Assembly (NCBI RefSeq): GCF_035083965.1
Contig: NC_089724.1
Location: 12,828,910 to 12,892,909 of the forward strand
Reading direction: 5' to 3'
Source of the DNA: Branchiostoma lanceolatum
Lineage: Eukaryota > Chordata > Leptocardii > Amphioxiformes > Branchiostomatidae
DNA length: 64,000 nt
In this document: one piece after another, positions 28,901-40,579 of the stretch
Layout: each line of letters starts with the position of its first letter
How positions within the stretch are numbered: position 1 is the first letter of the stretch
Program-made: the position numbers and the translations under genes
Notes under the pieces: generated by a model
Databases searched by the model: none
What the model was told of the DNA's origin: nothing
The model's input: the letters and a program-made list of their open reading frames with translations, nothing else

Positions 28901-30250
28901 ACTTCAGTACAGAAAACACCACAGCTTCTGTCTTTACTGATCACAATCGTGTGATAAGAATATTTGATGTGACGAAAAGTAGTGTTACACTTTACAAATC
29001 ACCTGCAGGAAAGTCGCTCTAACACTAGAGTATTGTTTATTGATCCAGAAGTACGGTTGTTGATGGTGATGTTACGGTACATAATAACAGTTGCTGTGTT
29101 TGTAAGTGTGCGTTATGATTGTACATACCATGTACCTGTCTAAATGTCAACAGCTCGGTCATTGTTTCAAAGAAATGAAAGTTGAGAGTTTACAATCGCA
29201 ATATATTGTCCCCTAAATCTAAAGATTAAAAAGCTAGTGCTATTTAGTCTATCCAGTCCACTGCTACTTTTTTCGGAAATTTTAGACAATTTGTAGCTAT
29301 TATTACGCAGGACTGCGGACACTAAACGATAAACCTTGGATGGACAACGGCCCATCCTAAGATTCTGGTGGTCTCTTTTTCTTGTTAGTCTTAAATGTAA
29401 ATCTCTACGTACGTTGCTGACGTAAGCACAAGAGGAGAGAGTAGGGTGAAGTGGACTGTGCTGCTCGTAGAATCTGTATGACCGGGCCGGTGTGTATATC
29501 ATCAGTATATCAATATGCAACAAGTCACACCGGAGCACATTTATCATGACTATGCAAGTCACAAAATGTTTGAGAGTTATTTGATAAGTTTTTGTTAGTA
29601 CTTCAAAGAATTTGTTATAAATATACATCACCTGGCTTTGCCGGCCAAAGTTAATCGATGACAGATAACAGACGATTGTGATTTCTATATGTTCTTTGTG
29701 TTCCACTTTTTTCGTCTTTGTAAAGGTTAGCTATTCTAACACGTTGTATTATATGTACGATACATATATGCACGATATGTTACGAGTTCTAACAATCGTC
29801 CACTGCAGCAATATTACTTCAAGAGACTAGTGTACGGATATTGTCTCAATAGACTCTTCGTCGACAGCTCAGCGCTCACAAACGCAGCGCAACATCTCGA
29901 GATTTCATGTCGACAGTCTTTGATTATCAAACTTTTCTGGTTGCAAACGGACGGAGATGAAATGGTGCCTCTTTGCTGTTTTGCTGCCTTTTGAATACTT
30001 TGTTGAAAAAAATGATTTCATAAGAACAACTATGTGTGGCTTAACAGTAATGTTACGTGTAATATAAAAGATGAAAGTTGTATTTTAATTTTGTTATCTG
30101 TAAGTTATTTTCTCCCTATAATGAATTCTAGGACATTGACCAAAGAGGTCCTGAATTGATTCGAATGGTTATATTTAGCCATTTTGTATTTTCTTTTGTA
30201 TAAAGCACTTGGTTAATTGTTTCTTTAATAAATTCGGTAACAGATACTAC
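28901..30250 (+). other. 3' untranslated region of the spondin-like gene with poly(A) signal
   Basis: The sequence after the stop at 28900 is AT-rich and has no plus-strand exon. AATAAA at 30227-30232 is a canonical poly(A) signal, giving a 3' UTR of about 1.35 kb. An earlier poly(A) signal cannot be excluded. An open frame antisense to this UTR (29167-29706) is not believed. Confidence 0.6.
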
Positions 30251-31154
30251 TCGTCCGCATTTTGTGTTGATTGATATGTGTTGCATATTCATTATGTTTT
30301 CTCAAGGATTAAAGTCACAAACAAGACAGCACGCAGAGTTTGTGAGTAGACTAGGGAGTTTCGAGGCATCATTTCTATGTATGCGAGGCCTAGGGTACAC
30401 ATAGCCGACCATGACTCCCGCCTAATAGCCGGCTGAGGACGGTGGTAGCTCGGGAGCAGTCTGACCAGTTCTAGGCCACGCCTGTCTTTTAGCGCCGAAC
30501 ACACCCCGAACATGTCCCAACCATCTCCCAACCAGTAAATAAGTTACTTCCGACTGAGCCCCGAATGCTTTCTAACCTACTCCCAACTATCCCGAACTCT
30601 AGCCGCAGACTGCCGAATCTCTGGGCTTTCAAGGACATTATATGGGGGTCCTTGGTACCTATTCTGAAATGGCTGTATTTTAGGAGACACCGGTAGTCGA
30701 TCAGAAGTTTGTTTGTATTTATTTATTTGTATTGCATAACCGGTAAACCGCCTCATGGCGTAATACATCAGGTTTGTACTGAATAGTACAAGCTGCATAT
30801 CCGGACAGATTTATTTATTTAATCTACTCACATCCTACTCTTTTTGATACGTGTGGTGGGTTATTTTACGAGCTCGATGTGTGGCTCTCCACAAACACAG
30901 GGCCTCTATCTAAAGTTCTATCAAAGGTACGTCCCTAACCGAAGCTAGGTACTCATGTTCACCTGAGTGAAGTGAGAAAATGTGGCATGTCAGGACAGTC
31001 AAACGCCCTGACGTTACACCCCACGACGCCAGGTGTATAACGCTTGATGCCGTTGGTTTATGCAGTTTATGTCCTTTACAGAAATGAACCCCATTAATGA
31101 TGAAACCTTGAATAACAAGAGCCAAACAAAGTAGTCTCTATTGCATAGCCTGCT

Positions 31155-31160
31155 TTTATT
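31155..31160 (-). terminator. Poly(A) signal of family gene A
   Basis: AATAAA on the minus strand, about 370 nt downstream of the gene A stop codon. The spondin-like gene and gene A are convergent, with roughly 0.9 kb of unassigned sequence between their poly(A) signals. Confidence 0.6.
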
Positions 31161-31525
31161 ATTTCACAATATTTAACTTATCCATTGCACAAAAGCAGAA
31201 TTTCATTCACTAAATGAAGGAACTTTCGATGAAGAAACTGAGGTTGTCTGTAACACCTAGCAATCTTCACTAATTAACGTTGCATACACAGTGTTAGTCG
31301 CTGTCTACGGACATTGTGACTGCTGCTGCGGCTTTGTGAAGTGTTTAGCATCCATATGCATAGCAGGCTCACTGTGCCTTTTCTGCTTATAATCCACGTT
31401 TTGCATTAACCATTGCGGGCTTGCTGCACAAACGCCCCAGTACAAAAAGAAGTCAATGCAAAAAGTGTTCTATAAGCCAAAAAGGGCACAGAGAGCCTGC
31501 TATGGAATCTATAAAGTGTTGGTGT

Positions 31526-34500
31526 TTAACAGAAGTTATTCATGCGTGGGTCGTTCTCCAGGAAGACGTGCAGGGTGGTCATGCCCTTCTCCTCAGTGTG
31601 GCTCTGGAGACACTTGGGTACGGGAGTCATGAACAACTGAAACATATGGTCATTATCGGAATGTTAGACTTCATTAGAAAGGCAAGAATCATGATGTTAT
31701 CAATGCTGATAGGGGCCTTAAAGACAGATGCAAACGAATCAAGAAAGGAAAAGCTAGTATACTGAGGTGGAAAAGTCCATGCATGCATAATAGTAGTACT
31801 ATTAAACTAACATTACTGAAACTGAAGTAGTACTATTAAACTAACATTACTAAATTCAGCCCAGGCTAAGCACCAGCTTGTGAGAAGATGCAAGTGAGTG
31901 AGTGAGTGAGTGAGTGAGTGAGTGAGTGAGTGAGTGAGTGAGTGAGTGAGTGAGTGAGTGAGTGAGTGAGTGAGTGAGTGAGTGAGTGAGTGAGTGAGTG
32001 AGTGAGTGAGTGAGTGAGTGAGTGAGTGAGTGAGTGAGTGAGTGAGTGCACCTTAAAGTCCCTTACCTGATAGAATGTCTTGGAGGCGATGGGTGACTCA
32101 TAACGAGAGGTGGGGCTGGGGATGTCTGCACCGATCAGTATCCCGAAGGCGTTCAGCTTCCCGTTGTTGTACAGCGGGAACAGCGGGTACAGCTCCTCAC
32201 AGCGCATGTTCTCCCGCAGGTTCTTAAAGTAGTGCATACCTGTAAGAAAGGGGACACAAGACAATCAGCCGAAATCTTAACGCCCAGTGCAAGAGGGTAT
32301 CAATGTGTTATTCTATTTGCTTAATTTAGAAGACTGTCGGTGGTAGTCATTAACTATAGCCACCGCGGCGCTCATGTTACATGTGGTTAGCCCCATATAT
32401 TACTCAGATGTTGTATAGATTGTCGCACTAGCTGGAGCTTTATCTTTAAGATTTATACGTATAGACTTGGTACATGAATGCTTTGATAAATTGGATACGT
32501 CGGGATTTCGTTAGTCTATGCAATGCTGTCCACTGTGACATGCTATGTCGAACAGAAATACAAATTGGCCCCTCTTTGAACCCTTTCTCTTCTTATTTAC
32601 CCAAGGGTACCGTTACTTGGCGTGTCTGAAAACCTACACGAATTGGAATTCGGCACGAGTTCGGCATCGGATACACCCGAATCAAAACGTCAAATCCATT
32701 TTCTTAATTTCAACTCTAAAGACTTTCGTTGGTTCTACATTACCCATGGTCCAGAAGCACTTCCCCGGGGTCCAGTCTGTGCCCGCCAGGTCCTTCTCGT
32801 ACTTGGGGATGATGACGAAGTCGGTACGCGGGCTCGCCCCGGTCTGCAGGTACAGGTCGGACCCTGTTCCCTTAGTCTCGAAATCCTTCGCGGTGCGCCC
32901 CACAGTACAGATGGTATCTGCAATGATTCAAACGTCTAAATGAACATTCAGAATATGAATCATACAACCACACGTTGTCCTGTACCAGGGATACTGATTT
33001 ACCAACCCTACCCATCGTACACATCGTACCTGGTCTGACGAAGTAGGTAGTGAGGAGCCACATGTCATTATTCCTGTCCTGCACCCATGGTGGGATGACG
33101 TCACGGGATGGGACGGACCTGTCCTTGGGGAGGTCGCTTTGCTTCACCTGAACGACATGTCAGAAAAACAAGTGCTTTTGAAAAAGCTGTCGTTTGCACT
33201 GTATGGTGTTTGTGAAATGAAATAATCCGTCTCCATGGGGAGGAGCGTTCATTTTTACTGGAGGGTCTGGGAAGGTACTGGAGGGTCTGGGAAGGTGAGG
33301 GGAAGTAAGGGGGATACTTGGCAAGCTTCTAGTCTAGTCTCCCGACATTATAACTTGGCCTATCTGTTGAAAGTCCCTAATCAGCGCTCACCAAAAAATA
33401 AACGCCGGCGTTCCTAGCAGGCATTCAAAGGAGGCTATCACAGGGTTGCATTAAGGTTCAATTCCGACAGACTATGTGAGTAATCATAGCTCTGGATGCG
33501 TAGTTACATCAAACCAATGGCGGTTTCACTGAACCATTTCCTACCAATGGCCAGCAAGTTAATTTTTTAACTAGTTGAACTCACTCCCATCTGCATGCCG
33601 GCGATGAACCCGTTCTTGTCGAACAGCAGAATCACTGCGGGGTCGTCCTGGTAGATCATCCGGAGACCCTGCCAGTAGATTCCTGTAGATTCCGACAGGA
33701 GGAAATAGTAAAATTAACTACTGGTTCTAAATGACTGTCTGCAGCCGTAGAAAACTGATTTCATCGGGTGGCATATTGCTTTCTACAAAAGTGCACAACT
33801 ATAAAGCCCCTGTCACACTTGTGCGTATATACAAGTCCGCATGGGTTGTGTATAAACATGTTTTTAGTTTAGGTTAAGTTTGCAGCCGAAGAAGTAATTT
33901 CTTTGGTTTCATAACTAGACTGCTCAACGGTGGGTCAAAGTAGAAAACAACTTCCTCCCCGCAAAATTTACTTAAACCAAAAAGATGTTACTACGGCACT
34001 CATGCGCACTTGAATATACGCACAAGTGTGACAGGGCCATAAGGTTCAATGATATACTCTTAAGGTGAAGATGAAGCCAATACAAGGTGAAATAAATACC
34101 AACGGTGGTGGTATAAGTGGTGTCAGGGTGCAGATGAGTATAACCCGGTACCCGGGAATGTGCCTTAGTTGACAGACGTACAAATTCATGGTCCTGAATA
34201 ACCACAGCCAGTCGAAATGAACAACATACGCGGTTGACACGGGAATATGTTATGCTCATGTAAATAGTTGTTGAAATAATCTAAAGTCATTGTGTTAACA
34301 TCGTTCCACTACATTGCTGTCACATACGTAAAGCCTTCACCTGCACACGTTGCCCGGCCGTACATGGTCCATCCCTGTTTGACAGCCTCGCTCCGCGTGC
34401 GAGGAAGAGTCTGGAACGAGGTCAGCGGGTTGATTCCCCAGCCAACTGTTAGAAAGTACAAATATATCTGTTACCAAGTTTAGAGGCCTGGGATCCTACC

Positions 34501-36874
34501 TAAACCCCCCTTTCATTGGACCCGCGGCACGCTGGCGGCATCGCTGCGGCCGATCGAATTGACAAAGCACACAAGAATTCCATCGTCTAAAAACGAATCT
34601 TTTTAAGCTTTGTGTGTTTTGTTGTCTTTTTGGTCATACTTGAACATTTTCAATGTGACACCCATTATTAAGTCATGAGTTACACAAATCCAGTTTAGGA
34701 CGCAGCGACGCCACCAGCGTGCCGCGCGTCAAGTGAGAGGGGGGCTTAAGAACCGACCATCGGCTCGAATGTGACCAGAGTCATCGTCACTATGGAACAT
34801 GGGCGAATCCCATTGGTTCTAACCACAAAGGATAACATGTATTTACATTTCACATCGTTCGTGGTCTTATATAATGCCGCTCAAATGTCATGACTCGTGA
34901 CCCAATTACTTCCAAGGACTACGGTAGGTTGTTATCTCTTGATCAATAAAAGTACACCGACCCCGGCCTGCTCCTGCCCTAGTTTTGTAGACGTTAGTCA
35001 CACTTCTGTTTGACTAATGTGGAACACTGCAGGTCTAACCTACATGTTGAGACGGTTTGCAAACAGAGTCATGACATCTGCGGGTAGAACAATGGATCCG
35101 GGACCTCGGACTTTGTCCCCGGGCGTGGCGGGATTGAAAGGGCACTGCGACCCGGTCTCTGACCGATAAGTGATTGAGGACAGTAGAATCCCTGTAATAA
35201 TTAAAATATTTTAGCTATCTTCTTTTTCCCATCTTATTTTTCGACTAACATTTCATCACCATTAGTATCTTCGAAATGACTTTCAGGGATATTGAAAGAA
35301 CAGGGTAGAAATAATTTTAGACAACAAGCATTTTCCAGAGAGGTGCTTCGGATATGTAGACGAAGCTGTCTACACACGTAGCAATGGCTAGACTCCACCA
35401 GAACAAGTGTCAGCCTATGCACCCGTCAACCAATCACAGGCCACCTCTACGTCACGCGTTTATGGTCAAAGCAGAGGACAAACCCATTGTCTAGACACAC
35501 ACTCAATCAATTTGTTTGAGTATAATACAAAGAACTGATGTGGGATAGAACATGATGTTGTCCTTTACCGCGTGGTGACAATGAAAATATACTTTTAACT
35601 TCTAACTAGGCAGGGTACTCAAAAATGCAAATGTACTTTAAACTTGATGGTCTGATGCAAATGCACTTTACAGCACACCAATGTAATATTCTAGGTGCCC
35701 AGTGATCTGTTTCGAACTCTTTGTTTCTTTGTATTTAGGAGAATGATATTTTCAGGACCTTGTAGCGAAGGCAGGGTATTGTGGAAATTAGTGTCAGGCA
35801 TTAGCGTCAAGCTTCAAACTTCTGCACGTAAAAGAACCCAACACAAGAAGAGTAGGGGTGACTCGGTGTGCTTGGTCAAAAACGCGAGCCGAAGCGAAGC
35901 CGCATTGCACTACTACTACTTGAAAAAAGCATCATGCTAGCTACTTGAAAAAGCATCATGCTTCACCTCAAATGAGGATGCCTTGAAACGAAAACAAAAA
36001 GTACACCCATAGTTTCATTGTACAGGTAGCTCATTCGTTTTAAGGAGCAATTCATACACCAGACGTTGATGGCTCTTCAAAAGATAAGCTCTCACCTTTT
36101 AGGGTATTCCAATGTGGTTCCGGGGCTGAAAAAGAGAGAAAAGAATTTGTGTTTATGAATATCAGACTCAATGTTAGACAAACATATTTTTTCTATAAAA
36201 TCAGTTTATCACACTTTTCTGGGCGATGTCTGTTGCAACCCAGATTTAGATTCCATGTCGCGATCTCTTGTGACTTCTACTAAAATGCCACAGGGTATTT
36301 CATTGAAATCGGGCACACATACTTATATCAACGCCACTAGTACTACAGACAGATATAACTGATATCACAAAACTGTAAATCCATCATCGAAGACTTTGAT
36401 ACGTATTGGTAGAAACTAATAAGGGATAAGATTAGGAAAGGCAGATAGAAGGTTCCTGGAACGGTTATGCGGACAAACAGGAGAGGAAAGTAAAATCGGG
36501 TAAAGTTAACCAGAAAACCACAAGTAGCAACTTGCGAAATAATTCAGATGCATAACTTCAGAAAAGCATCCGATGAAATGCTTACATTTGGCATTATCTG
36601 GAATACTGTAATGTTAGACAACGAATAGTCAGTTAGTTTACCATATAGTCTGTCTAAACTGTTTATAGATAGAACAGGGAGAGTAGGGTATTTGTAGATA
36701 TATGAATAACACCTACAGGGATACATATATCATTAGATGAACATCACCATGTTTCTAACGGAGGTAGGACTAACCTGTGGAGTCACCGAAAGGCCACCAC
36801 CACCATGCCGACAATGCCGCCTGTTCGCCCGCCGCTGCGGCACCGAGGATCGCAAATAGCAGGAGAAGCTTCAT
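31526..36874 (-). CDS. Family gene A: secreted six-cysteine protein of unknown function
   Basis: Eight exons on the minus strand: 36874-36775, 36125-36096, 34445-34341, 33682-33585, 33147-33030, 32917-32744, 32239-32067, 31636-31526. They join in frame to 302 residues. Residues 1-16 are a signal peptide (MKLLLLFAILGAAAAG), followed by a Trp-rich segment (AWWWWPFGDS). Family hallmarks are GWGINPLTSFQTLPRTR, DPAVILLFDKNGFIAGMQMG, GTGSDLYLQTG, GKCFWTMG, HYFKNLRENMRCEE and a C-terminal NNFC. The family cysteines are in exons 3, 6 (two), 7 and 8 (two). A is the most diverged of the full copies: exon 2 is 30 nt instead of 24, and exon 7 reads HYFKN where the others have HYWWN or HYWYN/D. A TATA-like CATAAATTTA lies about 80 nt upstream of the ATG. 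I cannot name the family; secretion is the only firm functional inference. Confidence 0.85.
31894..32048. repeat. (GTGA)n microsatellite in intron 7 of gene A
   Basis: About 38 perfect tetranucleotide units, ending 19 bp from the exon 7 donor. On the transcribed strand it reads (CTCA)n, so it does not create splice donors. The open frame of repeated Leu-Thr-His-Ser across it is an artefact. Confidence 0.97.
32646..32659. other. 14-bp match to a cDNA-library EcoRI adapter
   Basis: GAATTCGGCACGAG lies in intron 6 of gene A. AATTCGGCACGAG is the EcoRI adapter of a widely used lambda ZAP cDNA cloning kit. It may be chance, but an exact 14-mer is unlikely at random in 64 kb. Confidence 0.5.
33805..34039. 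mobile_element. Small MITE with 22-bp terminal inverted repeats
   Basis: Positions 33809-33830 (CCTGTCACACTTGTGCGTAT...) and 34014-34035 are perfect reverse complements, extended by partial GCC/GGC pairing. ATAA tetranucleotides flank both ends and could be a short target duplication. It is about 235 bp, non-coding, in intron 3 of gene A. Confidence 0.75.
34502..34747. mobile_element. MITE family 1, copy 2
   Basis: The element sits in intron 2 of gene A. Its ends AAACCCCCCTTTCATTGG and CAAGTGAGAGGGGGGCTT are imperfect inverted repeats that continue inward through GGACCCGCGGCACGCTGGCG and its complement. The interior matches copies 1 (inverted) and 3 in the block TTTTGTTGTCTTTTTGGTCA. About 246 bp, non-coding. 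Confidence 0.85.
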
Positions 36875-39800
36875 GACGGGAGGTCTGCTGAACGACTGTT
36901 ACCAACGAGTCTGGCGCCGTGCGAGAGTGAGACAGAGTATTCCCGGGATTCTAAATTTATGGTCTTGGTTCTCGTGACAGTTATACAACGTAAGCCTACG
37001 TCATGTGTGAGAGCTACTTCCCATTGGCTCTCAACAACAAGTGTGTAGGACAAACATAATAAATAAGTAAAGATGTTGCTATGGTATCATCCACAATTCC
37101 AGCCTTGATTGGACACAGCCATCTCCGTACACAACTACGGGGACTAACGCTACCAACCGCAAGGCTCCTTACACATACTCTTTCGCACATCGGATTAAAC
37201 TGACGACTCATTCGTCACGTCATGGTGACCAAAAGTCATTTCTAGCTGCTACATACCGCTGAGTGAGCAAAACCATCGGAGGGAAATCTTTGGTACAAAC
37301 GCGTTAGACACTTATTCATTAGAGGAACAATTTGGGCATTGGTGTAGGCGGAATTGATGGTTAGTGATATGGTCTTTATCACCTGGATATCTAACATCTA
37401 TCGATGATATGGTCTTAACGATGATATGGTTGGCACGGGAAGACCTTACTGGGTCTACGAACCTGCGGACATCCGGACTTTTGCCCGTTGCCCTAGCCAA
37501 ACGGTGCCACTGTCCTCCAGTAGCCCGCGCATGTTTGTACAAAGAAGTCCCAGGCGATGAGTCAGGGTTTTCAAACTGTCACCTTGTACCTTTACCTTTA
37601 GTAACTTTTTGCCACGCAGTCTACACAGTACTGTAGCTGTCACGGCAATGTGCAAATCGAAAGCCCGCTCTTCTTAAAACACCATTCTCGTGTACACAAT
37701 GTTATTATATAGGTAAGTACACAAACGTTGCAGTAGACCAGACTATAACATGCACATTTGTGATCGGCCTTGTAGTGAGCTTGGTAACTTGGCAACGTAT
37801 CTTACTAATGCAAAAGAAAGGAATGCTATCATTTGAGATGCCTGTGTGCTGATGAATACTGTCTGCAAGGATATCCCAGAAAATCTAAGGAACCCTGTAC
37901 TAATGATAGCCTTTAGACAAATATGCTTTGTCATCAAATACTCACCCTCCATATACGTCGATCAGTCCCCATTCAATATAGACTAACGAAAGACCATAGG
38001 TTATGTGTGTTGCCCTTTATTTGTCCTGCTACTTGCGCTGACCTCCACTTTACCCGCAGAAATACATGTTAGGTCAATAGACTGTGGACTATCGGTGGTT
38101 ATATTTAGACCAGGATCTGAGTCCTCCTCCTAAGTCTGTTACCTAAGTCCAGGGTCAGGCCTGGAGATCACAACTTTTAAATAAACAACATTTGATAATG
38201 TTTTAGGAGAGTACGCGGATCACGTGAGAACGTCGTCCTTTGTGGTGTGGACGTTTTTGCCAGAGGCAGGTGCGCATGCTCAAGAAGGGCAGTTCTTTGG
38301 CTTGATGTGTACCTGTACTTTGAACGGATAGACGTACTGACTTACCGCACGGCACGCCAACATTTGCCCTGCGCCTGACTCACTCCGATCAAGGAGGTTT
38401 GAAAAACTCCTTGCTCCGATATATAGGTGAGAGGAGTTAAACATCGCAATATGGACCGACAGTCATGGAGTAGAAAACGACCTGTTATATAAAGTTTTCA
38501 TTGCAAACAATGTAACACAAAAAGAATACAAAGAAAGGCCACAGGTCCTGACACAAATCTCTACAAAAACTAAAGAGTAATGTATGCAAACAAGGCAGAA
38601 CTCAAATGAATAGAAGCAGCACATACATGAAAATAGTAATCTTAGATAAATCAATGATACTAAAACAAAATAACGATAACCCAAATAAACTGATTCTTAT
38701 AATCAGCCCAATTGTAACAGGACTTCCACGATCCCATACCAACGAAGTTAACCTTTTCGAGTGACGTATTGGATAATGATACTTTCTTATTTATTATGCA
38801 AATAAGGCCATCATGTGCATAGATTATATCAATAGATCATTTTCTCCACACGAATAACACAAGTTGTTCAAAGTATTGTGTAAGCAAATAAGCCTCGCAG
38901 CATCCCCTTAAGCATGTGAATGAGGCCCCGATTTGCATGATTTATGTCTACTGATGGTCACCTTAACGTAACCTCCAAATGCTGCAAATTTAGAATTCCC
39001 GTCATATACCGTCTATAGAATTATACTACTGATTGATTATGCAAATTACGTCTTCATTTGCTCAATTCATATCTGTCGATGTTCCTTTCCTTCTCAGTCA
39101 CATATGCCACATTGTTGAATAGCACTATCATGGAATGCACTGAATTTGAAAAATATCTTCATTGGTTATGCAAATCTGATTTGCAGAATTTGTCAGTCAT
39201 CACTTATGACATCTACAGACCAAAAACCACGACGATCCATCAACCCCTTCCTGAGTTATCCTCTTTGAAATATTGTAACAAAAACGCCCCTGCAGTTTTA
39301 GAGCAGGCTGCTAGGGGGCCAATAAACGTACACCACTTTTATTCGAGCATAAGAGCTATCTATCGCCTACAAGCATGATAATAGCATGTCCAAATCAAGA
39401 GATATCAAAGCCGGAAGTTCCGCTGCAGTACCTTGGAAAACCGCCAAGTGGTCCAACATCTAACGATTTCTAGTTTTTGTCACATCCGAAGAATCCATCA
39501 TTGAGTTATCTTGATGACAAACAAACAAAAAAACAGACAGACAAACAAACAGACAAACAAACTACCTAGATATAACATTCTTGACGAGGGCAATAGAATA
39601 TCAATGAAAGGAGGATTACAGAAGTAAGGTTACAATGTCATCTCCAGGCTCGAAGAGGAGAATTAAGCTAATACAGGTTACCACCTGATATTTCACAGTA
39701 TCACATGTCGTCTCCCTCTGTGACCATTCATTATAATTAACGGGGAATGGTTTATAAGTTATCTGCTGTGTAATAAACATTTCTTTAGTTGAGCTGGATG

Positions 39801-40579
39801 ACGAGTAGAGTCGTAAGACTAGCTATCCTTGGTAAACCCAGGCTACATAAAGCAATCATATGCATCCCAAGGACACGAACGAATTAACACGCGTGTTCAT
39901 TCGACAATTGCTTGACCCTATGCATACCACCTGTTTGTTGCTTTTTGACCTCGTTACTTAACGTAGTCTTTGGCCATGTGTTGTCGCTAGGTGGCGTGTA
40001 TAGACAAAACGCTTTCACCGTAACTAAATCTCATGTTGTAACCGGCAGATTTAAGTGTTTGTGTTTGACAAACCGGAGACTCCTACAACATCGCCCTGTG
40101 GTCCGTTGTATTCATTATTGATGCACTATTTGGCGAGGAGACTACAACTACAAGCAGTACATTGGCAGTTGTGCTTTAATGAATAACAAATCGAGGTTCA
40201 TAACCTGTCTGTCAGATAACGAGGAGAGGAATGCAAAGCAATGTGGTATGTGGATTAATACAATGGTAAATAGGTACAGCAAGACAATGCAAAGATACAA
40301 TTGTGAAAGCAGTCAGAAAAGCATTCTGTATACAAATTGCTAAGCCAGACTGACGTCATAGGCCTGGGGTAAATAAACACACCGCAAGGTGGCGCAGGAA
40401 GCCTACAATCGTGAACAACCAGACTTATCATACAGCGTGTCTTGTCTACAAAAATGTCTTGGATTCCGTTATGTGTTATTCTATCACCCAATATCGTCCC
40501 AAATTTGGAAGCTAACGTAGAGATAACTCATATGTAGCTGTTTTTCCACGGTGAAATCTGCTGGTTCTGGTTCATGGGT
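36875..40579. other. Intergenic region between genes A and B
   Basis: The 100 bp next to gene A is its presumed promoter. The rest has no supported exon. Several copies of ATGCAAAT-containing AT-rich segments occur at 38.75-39.2 kb. An ACAAACAAACAGACA-type tail at about 39515-39561 looks like the 3' tail of a degraded retroelement. From about 40260 the sequence is the 3' flank shared with gene C. Confidence 0.45.

Noticed and set aside
29167..29706. Minus-strand open frame of 179 codons
   Set aside because: Antisense to the 3' UTR of the spondin-like gene, AT-rich, with no domain or introns. Transcript data could reopen it.
31866..32264. Minus-strand open frame with repeated Leu-Thr-His-Ser
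   Set aside because: It is a read-through from exon 7 of gene A into the GTGA microsatellite. The exon ends at a good donor at 32067.
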